Shown in pieces: positions 25,511 to 34,076 of a stretch of DNA of 64,000 nt. A program made the position numbers and the translations under genes. How positions within the stretch are numbered: the first letter of the stretch is position 1; the number at the start of each line of letters is the position of its first letter. This DNA comes from Gammaproteobacteria bacterium. Lineage in GTDB: Bacteria; Pseudomonadota; Gammaproteobacteria; Acidiferrobacterales; Sulfurifustaceae. The stretch spans positions 62,001 through 126,000 of the forward strand of contig JACQFZ010000050.1 of NCBI GenBank assembly GCA_016199745.1, in the 5' to 3' direction. The notes beneath the pieces are model-generated. The model searched no databases. It saw nothing but the letters and a program-made list of their open reading frames with translations, and was not told the DNA's origin.

Positions 25511-27586
25511 TTAGGCGGACACGCGGATTAGCGCGTCGACGGCGACCACGCCCTTGCCCTTCGGCATAACCAGCAGTGGATTGACGTCGAGCTCCTGCAG
25601 CTGGTCGCGGTTGGCCTCGGCATAGCGCGCGACGGCGATGACGGCATCCAACACCGCGTCGATATCACCGGCCGGGCGACCACGGAAGCCGGTTAGCAAC
25701 GGATAGGTCTTGAGCGATTCCAGCGCGGCGCGAATATCGTTGCGCGACGCCGGTAACAGCACGGTCGCCGCATCTTTCAACAGCTCGACCATGATGCCAC
25801 CGGTACCAACGGTCAACGCCAGTCCGAACTGCGGATCACGGTGCACGCCGACAATCAACTCAGCGATGACGTCCTGCGCCATGCGCTCGATTAGAAACCG
25901 ATCGGAAAGCGTCTTCATCGACTCGATCGCCGTACGCACGTCGCTCGCGGCTTTGAGGTTTAGCTTCACGCCACCGGCCTCGGTCTTGTGCGCCAGCGTA
26001 TCCGACACCGCCTTGACCACCACCGGATAGCCGAGCTTGTCGGCGTAGGCCGCGGCTTCGGCAGCACTGACGACGTTACCTTCCGGTACCGTCAGCCCGT
26101 GCGCGACTAATGCGCGCTTGCTGTCCCATTCGTTCAGCATGCGCTTCGGCGAATCGGACGATGCTGGCGGCGATACCAGCGGCAAGATGTCGTTAACGCG
26201 CGCCTGCGCGGCACCAATGTCGGCGGCGGCACGAATTGCGTCGAGGCATTCGACGAGCCCCTGCATCGGCGCGATGCCTTCGGCCAACATCTTGTTACCG
26301 ACAGATTCGGGCAGCCCTTCCGGCATCGAAGCGACGACCGACGCCATTGCTGTCGCGCCGCTCTTATGGCGCGCGGCCACGAACGCCGCGAGCGTCGTGT
26401 CCCAATCGCCACTGCGACAACGATCGTCGCGCGGGAAGTCGAGGATCAAGAGATGCGAGTCGAATTTGCAATCCATCAACCCAGTGAAGCATTCGGTCTG
26501 TGCTTCGAGATCGGCCCAGATGTAGGTGTGATAATCGAGCGGATTGGCGACGCTAACTTTATCGCCGAGCAGGTTATACAACCGCTGCCGCGCCGCTTCC
26601 GGAATCTTCGGCATCTCGAGCCCACGCGGTTGCGCGAGGTCGGCGGTCAGCGACGCCTCGCCGCCGGAGCAGCTGGCGGAGATGATGCGCTTGCCGTTGA
26701 TGGCGCCGTGCACGTGCAGGAACTTCAAGGTCTCGATCAAACCGGTCGGGTCGTACACGCGGGCGATGCCGAGGCGCTTGAACAGCGCGTCGTACAAACC
26801 GTCCGGGCCGGCGAGCGAACTCGTGTGGCTGACGGTGACTTGCGCGCCGAGATCGGAGCTGCCGGATTTGAGCGCGACCAGCGGGATCCGGCGCTTCAAC
26901 GCCTTCAACGCCGCGCGTGAGAAGCCGGCGACGTCGTCCAGCCCTTCGAGATGCAACCCGATGGCGCTGACGCGTGGATCTTCGAGCAACGCCTCGATCA
27001 ACTCGTGCACGTTGGTGCCGGCTTTGTTGCCGACCGCAATCAAATACGCGAGCGGCAATGAGCGCCGTTGCATCGTCAAGTTTAAGCCGACGTTACCACT
27101 CTGAGTGATGATGGCGACGCCGCGCTCGACGCGCGCGCCGCCGTGTTGATCCGGCCACAACGCCGCGCCGTCGAGATAATTGAGCACGCCGTAGCAGTTC
27201 GGACCGATCACCGCCATGTCGGCAGCCGAATCGACCAACTGGCGCTGTAACGCCGCCCCTTCATCGCCAACTTCGGCGAAGCCCGAGGCGTAGCAAACGA
27301 CGCCACCGGCGCCGCGCTTGTTGAGATCGGTAACGATCTCGACCGTGGCTTCACGTGGTACGGCGATGAAACTTGCGTCCGGTGCCGACGGCAACTCGGC
27401 GACGCTGCGATAGCATTTATAACCTTCGACACTCTCATGGCGCGGATGCACCGGCCAGATCTCACCTTTGAAACCGATCTGCTTGCATTGCCGTACCGCT
27501 TCCGCCGCCGGCTTGCCGCCAAAGACAGCGATATGACGCGGCGCCAACAGGCGCCGCAGATTTTGTTCGCGTTTGTCAGAAGTCAT
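25511..27586 (-). CDS. NDP-forming acyl-CoA synthetase (ACD family), paralogue 1
   Basis: A 691-residue fusion of the two ACD subunits. An N-terminal CoA-binding Rossmann domain (APRHIAVFGGKPAAEAVRQC) is followed by a ligase domain with the phosphorylated His (VSHTSSLAGPDG, His254). A C-terminal ATP-grasp domain lies at about 475-691 (GYPVVVKAVSDTLAHKTEAG ... GGIMVELLKD). These enzymes make acyl-CoA from acid, CoA and ATP, releasing ADP. Between a CaiD-like hydratase and an acyl-CoA dehydrogenase, it probably activates gamma-butyrobetaine or carnitine, a job done by AMP-forming CaiC in enteric bacteria. It lies 35 bases upstream of caiD. Substrate is inferred from context only. Confidence 0.85.
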   Translation of the reverse strand: MTSDKREQNLRRLLAPRHIAVFGGKPAAEAVRQCKQIGFKGEIWPVHPRHESVEGYKCYRSVAELPSAPDASFIAVPREATVEIVTDLNKRGAGGVVCYASGFAEVGDEGAALQRQLVDSAADMAVIGPNCYGVLNYLDGAALWPDQHGGARVERGVAIITQSGNVGLNLTMQRRSLPLAYLIAVGNKAGTNVHELIEALLEDPRVSAIGLHLEGLDDVAGFSRAALKALKRRIPLVALKSGSSDLGAQVTVSHTSSLAGPDGLYDALFKRLGIARVYDPTGLIETLKFLHVHGAINGKRIISASCSGGEASLTADLAQPRGLEMPKIPEAARQRLYNLLGDKVSVANPLDYHTYIWADLEAQTECFTGLMDCKFDSHLLILDFPRDDRCRSGDWDTTLAAFVAARHKSGATAMASVVASMPEGLPESVGNKMLAEGIAPMQGLVECLDAIRAAADIGAAQARVNDILPLVSPPASSDSPKRMLNEWDSKRALVAHGLTVPEGNVVSAAEAAAYADKLGYPVVVKAVSDTLAHKTEAGGVKLNLKAASDVRTAIESMKTLSDRFLIERMAQDVIAELIVGVHRDPQFGLALTVGTGGIMVELLKDAATVLLPASRNDIRAALESLKTYPLLTGFRGRPAGDIDAVLDAVIAVARYAEANRDQLQELDVNPLLVMPKGKGVVAVDALIRVSA

Positions 27587-27640
27587 TTCGAAAATCGCTC
27601 GCTCATCGTTCGCCCATCAAATGAGTATCGTGCCCGCTTT

Positions 27641-27717
27641 CCCTCATCCCCACCTTCTCCCGGAGGGAGAAGGGCTTAAAACCCCTCTCCTACCGGGAGA
27701 GGGGTTGGGGTGAGGGA
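27641..27717. repeat. REP-like compound inverted repeat
   Basis: Between the acyl-CoA dehydrogenase and ligase genes. Outer arms CCCTCATCCCCACC and GGTTGGGGTGAGGG enclose two smaller hairpins, CTTCTCCCGGAGGGAGAAG and ACCCCTCTCCtaccGGGAGAGGGGT. The second is nearly the same as the hairpin at 49708-49737, so this is a dispersed intergenic repeat. It may shape the message between the two genes. Confidence 0.8.
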
Positions 27718-27730
27718 TCTGTTGGTATCT

Positions 27731-28891
27731 CTAAGCCCCATGCGGCCGCAACAACCCGCGCGAAATGATGTGACGCTGAATCTCGCTGGTGCCGTCCCAA
27801 ATACGCTCGACGCGCGCATCGCGCCAGAAGCGTTCGATCGGTAACTGCGACATCAGACCCATGCCGCCGAAGATCTGCAGCGCCTGATCGGTAACGCGGC
27901 CCAACATTTCCGACGCGAACACCTTGGCCATCGCCGCGTCGATATCGGTCATGCGGTTTTGATCCATCTTCCACGCTGCTTGCAATGTCAGCAGCTCGGC
28001 GGCTTCGATATCGATCACCATGTCGGCCAGCTTGAAGCCGGTACCTTGGAAGCGGCCGATCGGCTGGCCGAACTGTTTACGCGTGGCAGCCCACTCGATC
28101 GCTAAGTCGTACACGCGGCGCGCGCGGCCGACGCTAGTGGCAGCGACCGTGAGGCGCGCCGGTCCGAGCCATTCGCCCATGAGCTCGAAGCCCTTGCCCT
28201 CTTCACCCATCAGGTTGCGCGCCGGTACACGGCAGTCAGTGAAGAACAGCTCGCACTGGTGATAACCGCGGTGCGACACGCAAGCGGAGCCACGACGAAC
28301 TTCGAGACCCTTGGAATCTTTGTCGACCAGGAACGCGCTGATTTTTTTCTTCGGACCGTGCTTGGTCTCTTCGACGCCGGTAGCGGCGAACAGCACGATG
28401 AAGTCGGCCATGTCGGCATGGCTGATGAAGTGCTTGGTGCCGTTAATAACGTAGTCATCACCGTCGCGTACCGCGCGCGTCTGCATGCCGCGCACGTCGG
28501 AGCCGGCATTCGGCTCGGTCATCGCCAAACAGTCGTGGCGCTCGCCGCGAACCGTCGGCAATAAATATTCTTCGCGCTGACTGCCGTGGCAGGCCTGCAG
28601 AATATTGCTCGGGCGCCCGACCAGCATCTGCAACGCAAACGAGGCACGACCGAGCTCGCGCTCCATCAATGTCATCGACAACGCATCCAACCCGCCGCCG
28701 CCGATGGCCTCGGGCATGTTGGCGGCGTACAGACCGGCGTTGATCGCCGTCTCTTGAATTTCTTTCGCCAGCTCCGCCGGAATCTCGTCGAGACGCTCGA
28801 CCGTGTCTTCGTGCGGGTATAGCTCGGTCTCGACGAAACGACGGACCGTGTCGACGATCATCTGCTGCTCTTGGGTTAATTCGAAATTCAT
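27731..28891 (-). CDS. acyl-CoA dehydrogenase (probable gamma-butyrobetainyl-CoA dehydrogenase)
   Basis: A 386-residue flavoenzyme with the acyl-CoA dehydrogenase signatures AMTEPNAGSDVRGMQT (FAD/substrate loop), ATRKQFGQPIGRFQG and QIFGGMGLMSQLPIERFWRD. The usual catalytic-base region reads IWDGTSEIQ, with Asp (about residue 366) where many family members have Glu. It would oxidise an acyl-CoA to the 2,3-enoyl-CoA and pass electrons to ETF, encoded at 42-44 kb. As first gene of the operon with the CoA ligase and CaiD-like hydratase, gamma-butyrobetainyl-CoA to crotonobetainyl-CoA is the likely reaction. Family certain; substrate inferred. Confidence 0.88.
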   Translation of the reverse strand: MNFELTQEQQMIVDTVRRFVETELYPHEDTVERLDEIPAELAKEIQETAINAGLYAANMPEAIGGGGLDALSMTLMERELGRASFALQMLVGRPSNILQACHGSQREEYLLPTVRGERHDCLAMTEPNAGSDVRGMQTRAVRDGDDYVINGTKHFISHADMADFIVLFAATGVEETKHGPKKKISAFLVDKDSKGLEVRRGSACVSHRGYHQCELFFTDCRVPARNLMGEEGKGFELMGEWLGPARLTVAATSVGRARRVYDLAIEWAATRKQFGQPIGRFQGTGFKLADMVIDIEAAELLTLQAAWKMDQNRMTDIDAAMAKVFASEMLGRVTDQALQIFGGMGLMSQLPIERFWRDARVERIWDGTSEIQRHIISRGLLRPHGA

Positions 28892-29042
28892 GAAAATTAG
28901 GCCTCGGTAATGTATTTAGGCTAGAAACGACATAACGCCTCTGACCGGCTGCGGAATCCCCAAATAGTAGTGTGCTGGAAATTCGCTAACAAACGATGTA
29001 ATCAGCTACAGTTAATAAGCTAGGCTTATACGAAAAATCATC

Positions 29043-30026
29043 ATGTCGATAAAAAATCTTCAGCTCAATTGGTTGCGAACATTCGAAGCCGTCGGACGCC
29101 ATCTGAGCTTTTCCAACGCGGCGACGCAATTGAATATGAGTCAATCTGCCGTCAGTCAGCAGATCCGACTGCTCGAGCACAAGCTGGGAAAAAAACTGTT
29201 CTTGCGCGGCCACCGCTCGGTAGAGCTCACGGTCGCCGGGCTGGCGTACTTGAGTCTGGTGCGAGAGGCGCTGCAACACATTGAGCGCGGCATGGAGAGC
29301 ATTTTCAATAGCGTCGCCCAGGGAGTATTGGAGCTGAGCGTCAGCAATAGCATTGCGCAACTGTGGCTCGCCCCGCGCTTGAAACGCTTCGCTACGCTCT
29401 ATCCGCAAGTCTCGCTCCGCATGTATGGAAGAATTTGGGACGCCGCCGGACCGGCGAGCACCGCCGAATTGGAAATCCGCTACGGCAAAGGACAGTGGAC
29501 TGGTTTCGAGATGACCGAGTTGTTGACCGGTGGATTGCGCCCTTATTGCTCTCCCACATTGGTCGATGACGTCCGCGCTGGTAGGTTGCTAACGTTGCCG
29601 CTCATCGACGTGCTGGGCACGCCGGTGGGCTGGAACGAATGGATCGCGCAGCACGGGGCGAACGATATGACCTCTGTGCAACGGTTGTATGTCGACAATT
29701 ACGCGATCGCTGCCGACATGGCGGCTCACAACGTCGGCGTCTGTCTGATTAACGATCAGCTCGTACAAGGCTCGCATCTTCATCATGTGTTAGTTGCGCC
29801 GTTAGACAATTCCATTGACGATCAAGCGAACTTCTATCTGCTTCAGCCGAAGGATAAGTCCATCTCCGCCGCCGCCAGAGCCTTCAGTGGATGGATCAAG
29901 AATGAGCTCACTCATACCTCGACCGCCGCTACCTTATCCATCCCGCAACTTCGTCTGCGACACAACGTCCGCCGCTCAAACATTCTCCCGCGACGCTCGC
30001 GACGATCGACGACTTCCAAAAATTAG
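29043..30026 (+). CDS. LysR family regulator (GcvA-like)
   Basis: A 327-residue LysR protein. The helix-turn-helix (residues about 8-67; FSNAATQLNMSQSAVSQQIRLLE) is followed by an effector domain (STAELEIRYGKGQWTGFEM). It is transcribed divergently from the acyl-CoA dehydrogenase/ligase/CaiD operon across a 151-base gap, so it probably controls gamma-butyrobetaine use. The last 30 or so residues (LRLRHNVRRSNILPRRSRRS) are basic and atypical, perhaps a degenerate extension beyond the normal end of the family. Confidence 0.92.
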   Translation: MSIKNLQLNWLRTFEAVGRHLSFSNAATQLNMSQSAVSQQIRLLEHKLGKKLFLRGHRSVELTVAGLAYLSLVREALQHIERGMESIFNSVAQGVLELSVSNSIAQLWLAPRLKRFATLYPQVSLRMYGRIWDAAGPASTAELEIRYGKGQWTGFEMTELLTGGLRPYCSPTLVDDVRAGRLLTLPLIDVLGTPVGWNEWIAQHGANDMTSVQRLYVDNYAIAADMAAHNVGVCLINDQLVQGSHLHHVLVAPLDNSIDDQANFYLLQPKDKSISAAARAFSGWIKNELTHTSTAATLSIPQLRLRHNVRRSNILPRRSRRSTTSKN

Positions 30027-30053
30027 CCGCTGCGAGAATAGCGGCTAATTAGA

Positions 30054-30605
30054 TTAACGACGGATACCGATCACTCGCCCGGCCCACTTCGGTCGCGCCA
30101 GGCTGGCGTGTGCCGTCTGGATCGCTTGCAGGCGCTCGTACAATTCCGGCGGCATCGGCGCCGAGCGCGCGGCGTTCATGTCGACGTGCGCCAACATCTG
30201 TTCTTCGACCGCGAGTAGATCGCCGGTGTCGGCGTGCAGCATCGTTTGAAAAACGTGGACGCGTTTCGGATCGAGGTCGAGCACGTGATAGGTGAAACGC
30301 AACGGCTCGCCCTCAAGGACTTCCTTCAAGAAGTGGACGTTGGTCTGAACGGTGTAGAGCGAGAAGCCGTTCGCGCGATAAGCCTCGTCGATGCCGACGT
30401 AACGGTAAAACACGTCGGAGTTGTCACCGAACACGAGCACGTAGGCCGACTCGCTCATGTGCTTGTTGTAGTCGACCCAGGCGCGCTGCACGGTGGTCTC
30501 GTGCAGACACAGCGGCGCGGCAATCGGCGCTGATAGGTCCCACTGCCGGCCGGCGGTGCCTTCGTACGGCGTGAGTAATTCGTGCGGACGATCGAGTCGG
30601 TTCAT
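30054..30605 (-). CDS. cdhB: betainyl-CoA thioesterase, hot-dog fold
   Basis: A 183-residue thioesterase of the 4HBT/hot-dog type: TVQRAWVDYNKHMSESAYVLVFGDNSDVFYRYVG holds the VxxxWxDxNxHM entry motif and the central helix. CdhB of Pseudomonas hydrolyses betainyl-CoA to glycine betaine and CoA after the CdhC reaction. Location after cdhC, cdhA and the second CoA ligase supports this role. The gene is separated from the ligase by a 295-base repeat-rich gap, so it may be transcribed on its own. The N-terminal 28 residues are less conserved. Confidence 0.85.
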   Translation of the reverse strand: MNRLDRPHELLTPYEGTAGRQWDLSAPIAAPLCLHETTVQRAWVDYNKHMSESAYVLVFGDNSDVFYRYVGIDEAYRANGFSLYTVQTNVHFLKEVLEGEPLRFTYHVLDLDPKRVHVFQTMLHADTGDLLAVEEQMLAHVDMNAARSAPMPPELYERLQAIQTAHASLARPKWAGRVIGIRR

Positions 30606-30634
30606 GCAATGGCTTCAACAATAGCGATGAACTA

Positions 30635-30900
30635 TTCCCTCCCCCTCAGGGGGGTGAGGCGGGAATTTCGCGAGTGTCCGGTGGACACTCGCGCCGCCGA
30701 ACGGGTGCGCATGATTCTCGCGCACACCGGGCGGGAACAACCCGGGGTGGGGGTGGGTTTGTCTTCAACCGCGAAACCCACCCCCATCCTGTTTCCTACC
30801 CAGGGCACAAGAAAACCACTTGCGCCCGCTCGACGGCGCCGATGCCTGTTAAATGCATCGGCGCCAACTCCGTCTCGCCCCCTGAGGGGGAAGGAACGTC
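30635..30900. repeat. MITE-like element built of nested hairpins
   Basis: Its ends are imperfect inverted repeats of about 20 bases (left TCCCTCCCCCTCAGGGGGG, right arm CCCCCTGAGGGGGAAGGA). Inside lie two perfect 11-bp stems, CGCGAGTGTCC/GGACACTCGCG (30669-30693) and GGCGCCGATGC/GCATCGGCGCC (30835-30865), and a pair GGGGGTGGGTTT/AAACCCACCCCC (30749-30785). No coding frame is supported. It lies between the second CoA ligase gene and cdhB. Confidence 0.75.
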
Positions 30901-32991
30901 CTAATTCACTTTGGCGACGTCTTCCACCACGATCAATGCATCGACCGCGACCGCACCATCGGCTTGAAGAATCAGCGGATTGACGTCGATCTCGTTGACG
31001 CTTGGTTGCTCCATCGCCAACCGGCCGATGGCGACCAGTGTCTTAGCGACCTGCTCCAGTGCCGCTGCGCTGCCCATACCCGACAACGTCGGTGCACGTT
31101 GCACGAGCGCACGTGCCGCCGGCAGATCGAGCGGCGCCAATGCCACCGCCACCAAGCCGGCGGCTTCGGCAATCGCGCCACCGAGGCCGACGACGATCAA
31201 CGGACCGTACTCGGGGTCACGCGTCATACCGCAGAGCACTTCGACGCCGGCGCTGACTTGCTCAGCCACCAAGACCTTGCCGCCGAGCTGCACCGCGACC
31301 GATTTGGCTTCGGCGGCACTGGTGATATTGAGGCGCACACCACCCATCTTCTGTTTATGCGCCGGGCCGTCGCTCTTGACGACGACCTTCGGCACTTTCA
31401 TTTTTTCGAACGCGGCCGAGGCCTCATCCGCCGTCGCGCACCGTGCCCGCTGCGCGAAGCGCACGCCGAACTTTTCCAGAATGGCGGCGGACTCGTGCTC
31501 AGACATGGCACCCGGGCGCAATGAACCGTCGATGTTGATCTTCGGCCCGCTCGGCAGTTGCGGCGGCGTCGCCGGCTTCCACCCTGCAACTCGGGACAGT
31601 GCGCGCAGCGCTTGACCGGTACCGCGCAACAGCGGTACGTCCAGTTTGCGAGCGAGCTCGACGATCGACGGCGGCGGATCGACGTTATGCACAGTGCTGA
31701 CCGCTGGGAAGATGCCGCTGTCCGGCTTGATCTCGCCGAGTGCGGCAACGATCGCCTCGTTCCACTTCAACTCGGTCTCACCGCGGTAGTGCGAGACGTC
31801 GACTTGCGCGAACAGGATGTCGTAGTTGCCACGATCGCGCAGGATACGGGCGCAACCCGAATAAATTTTTTCGTCATCGTCGATACCGAAGCAGTCGAGC
31901 GGATTTTCCGGATTGACGAAGTTGGGGAAGGTCTTGACCAGCTCTTGCTTGATGTCGTCGCTGAACGACTCGAACGGCACACCCGAAGCTTCACCAAGAT
32001 CAGCAACGAGTGAAGCCTCACCGCCTGACTCCGAAATGGCAGCGATGCGCTTGCCACGCGGTAACGGCCGACGGCGGCCGAGGATCTCCAAGGTCTCCAA
32101 AAATTCTTGGTAGTCGGTGACATCGATGGCGCCGTAGCGATCGAGCACTGCCGAGAACGTGCGCACCGAACCGACGATAGCGCCGGTGTGGGCGAGCGCG
32201 GTGCGAACGGCCGCCTGACTGCGGCCGACCTTGAGACACACAACCGGTTTGCCGGCATTAGCAGCGCGCGCGAGCGCAGCTTCGAATGCTTTCGGCCGGC
32301 GCACCGACTCAACGAACAAACCGATGGCCTTGGTCTGTGCGTCGTCAGCAAACAATGCGAGAAAGTCGGCGACGTCGCGGTTCATTTCACCGCCGGTAGA
32401 AAGCACGGTGCGGAAACCCACGCGCGGGCCGGAGCAAAGCAGCGCCTCAGCGATCGAACCCGATTGTGCGGACACCGAGACGTGTCCACCGATCCAGTTG
32501 TTCGGCTTCGGCAACGTACCGATCCAGGTCGAGACACCCCCCGGGGTGGCGGCACCCATACAGTTCGGGCCCATCAACGCAATGCCGTTGGCATTAGCAA
32601 TGGTGCGCACGCGCTCCTTCACCTTCTCACCAGCCGGGCCGGATTCAGCACCGAGACCCGGGAGGAATACAGCCTTGATGCCCGCCTCGATCACGTCGGC
32701 CAACGCGGCTTCGACGCGATCGTGATGGACCAACAACACAGCAGTCGTCGGAGTCTCCGGCAGCGCGGTCAACTTCGGATAGCACTTGTCGCCGAGCACA
32801 GTCTCGCGCGTCGGATTGACGAACCAGACCGGCGCCCCACCCGACTTCAACTGCAGAAGCCGGTCGCTCGCGAGCTTGGTGCGATCGGACGCACCGACGA
32901 CCGCGACCGAGCGCGGGAATACGAGGTCGATCACATCGCTACGCAGATCGGCGGAGTTCACCGGGCCTGCTGCCTTCGACTCCTTCGTCAT
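30901..32991 (-). CDS. NDP-forming acyl-CoA synthetase (ACD family), paralogue 2
   Basis: A 696-residue ACD-type ligase, homologous in layout to the one at 25.5 kb but clearly diverged. It has a CoA-binding domain (FPRSVAVVGASDRTKLASDR), the phospho-His loop (ALAHTGAIVGSVRTF) and a C-terminal ATP-grasp domain (VPKVVVKSDGPAHKQKMGG). ATG 32991 is used; a TTG at 32997 is possible. It begins seven bases after cdhA and so is co-transcribed. In this setting it might activate carnitine or the acetoacetate released by CdhC. The substrate is not visible in sequence. Confidence 0.85.
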   Translation of the reverse strand: MTKESKAAGPVNSADLRSDVIDLVFPRSVAVVGASDRTKLASDRLLQLKSGGAPVWFVNPTRETVLGDKCYPKLTALPETPTTAVLLVHHDRVEAALADVIEAGIKAVFLPGLGAESGPAGEKVKERVRTIANANGIALMGPNCMGAATPGGVSTWIGTLPKPNNWIGGHVSVSAQSGSIAEALLCSGPRVGFRTVLSTGGEMNRDVADFLALFADDAQTKAIGLFVESVRRPKAFEAALARAANAGKPVVCLKVGRSQAAVRTALAHTGAIVGSVRTFSAVLDRYGAIDVTDYQEFLETLEILGRRRPLPRGKRIAAISESGGEASLVADLGEASGVPFESFSDDIKQELVKTFPNFVNPENPLDCFGIDDDEKIYSGCARILRDRGNYDILFAQVDVSHYRGETELKWNEAIVAALGEIKPDSGIFPAVSTVHNVDPPPSIVELARKLDVPLLRGTGQALRALSRVAGWKPATPPQLPSGPKINIDGSLRPGAMSEHESAAILEKFGVRFAQRARCATADEASAAFEKMKVPKVVVKSDGPAHKQKMGGVRLNITSAAEAKSVAVQLGGKVLVAEQVSAGVEVLCGMTRDPEYGPLIVVGLGGAIAEAAGLVAVALAPLDLPAARALVQRAPTLSGMGSAAALEQVAKTLVAIGRLAMEQPSVNEIDVNPLILQADGAVAVDALIVVEDVAKVN

Positions 32992-32997
32992 GATCAA

Positions 32998-33963
32998 TTA
33001 ATCCTCGAACTTAAAGCCGTGGCGCGACTTCGCACCCTTCACTGCTTCGATTACGCTGATGATGGCGTCATCGCGGTAACGCTCCAGCTCTTTGATCGAA
33101 CGCTCGCCTTGCTGCACCTTTGTGCCGTCGACGACGTCGTCGATCAGCTTGTCGGTTAACTTCGGCGCGATCAGCTTGGTCCACGGCAACTCGAGCGCCG
33201 GTCCGAACTGTTGCATGAAGTGACGCATGCCAGCTTCGCCACCAGCGAGGGTGTAAACCTGGAACGTACCCATGAACGACCAGCGAATGCCGGCGCCAAA
33301 GCGAACGGCATCGTCGATCTCACCGGTGGTGGCAACGCCTTCGTTGACCAAGTGAAGTGCTTCGCGCCAGAGCGCTTCGAGCAAACGATCGGCGATGAAG
33401 CCGGGGATTTCTTTGCGAACCTTCAGCGGACGCATGCCGAGGTCGGCGTAGATCTGCATCGCCGCTTCGACGGTTTCGGGCGCGGTCTTGTTGCCACCGA
33501 GCACTTCAACCAACGGCAACAGATAAACCGGATTGAACGGATGACCAACGACGCAACGCTCCGGGTGCTTCGCATCGGCGTAGAACTCGGACGGCAACAG
33601 GCCGGAGGTCGACGAACCGATGATGGCGTTCGGCTTGGCGGCGGCGCTGATCTGCGCGTGGATTTTTTTCTTGAGGTCGAGACGTTCCGGCGCGCTTTCT
33701 TGAATGAAGTCGGCGTCCTTCACGCACTCTTCCACGGTCGCGACGAACTTCAAGCGCGACGGCGACGCACCCGGCTTCAGGCCGACGCGTTCGAGCGCAG
33801 GCCACGCATTGGCAACGTTGGCGCGCAGTTGCTTTTCAGCACCTGCGCCCGGATCCCAAGCAACGACGTCCAAACCGTTGGCCAGCGCGCGCGATACCCA
33901 GCCACTGCCGATAACGCCGACGCCGAGGGCGGCGAAGGTTTTGATATTGGTGATGACAGCCAT
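32998..33963 (-). CDS. cdhA: L-carnitine dehydrogenase (3-hydroxyacyl-CoA dehydrogenase family)
   Basis: A 321-residue NAD-dependent dehydrogenase. The Rossmann loop is [20 protein letters not shown] at the N-terminus, followed by [20 protein letters not shown] and [18 protein letters not shown], then [18 protein letters not shown], the catalytic-His region of the family. It oxidises L-carnitine to 3-dehydrocarnitine. ATG 33963 has AGGA upstream; an open frame continues upstream to 34452 but has no family match and runs antisense-like through a repeat and cdhC, so it is not used. It lies between cdhC and the second CoA ligase in one operon. Length agrees with known carnitine dehydrogenases. 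Confidence 0.92.
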   Translation of the reverse strand: MAVITNIKTFAALGVGVIGSGWVSRALANGLDVVAWDPGAGAEKQLRANVANAWPALERVGLKPGASPSRLKFVATVEECVKDADFIQESAPERLDLKKKIHAQISAAAKPNAIIGSSTSGLLPSEFYADAKHPERCVVGHPFNPVYLLPLVEVLGGNKTAPETVEAAMQIYADLGMRPLKVRKEIPGFIADRLLEALWREALHLVNEGVATTGEIDDAVRFGAGIRWSFMGTFQVYTLAGGEAGMRHFMQQFGPALELPWTKLIAPKLTDKLIDDVVDGTKVQQGERSIKELERYRDDAIISVIEAVKGAKSRHGFKFED

Positions 33964-34000
33964 GGTTTTTTCCTTGGAAAGTTGTCGAACAAAGTCTTGA

Positions 34001-34057
34001 ATGTAGGGTGCGTCCCACGCACCGTTTTTTAATTGGTGCGCAGGGCGCACCCTACAT
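34001..34057. repeat. GTAGGGTGCG-type inverted repeat
   Basis: Arms ATGTAGGGTGCG and CGCACCCTACAT (12 bp, perfect) enclose a second dyad, CCCACGCACC/GGTGCGCAGGG, around a T-run. This repeat type is widely scattered in intergenic regions of beta- and gammaproteobacteria. Here it separates cdhC from cdhA and could attenuate or process the operon message. A partial copy of the left arm occurs near 39030. Confidence 0.8.
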
Positions 34058-34076
34058 TTCGAATTTAGAAATTCTC

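Noticed and set aside
32107-33159. A 350-codon plus-strand frame spanning the second CoA ligase and the cdhA end.
   Set aside because: It crosses two well-supported opposite-strand genes and encodes an Arg/His-rich sequence with no domain.
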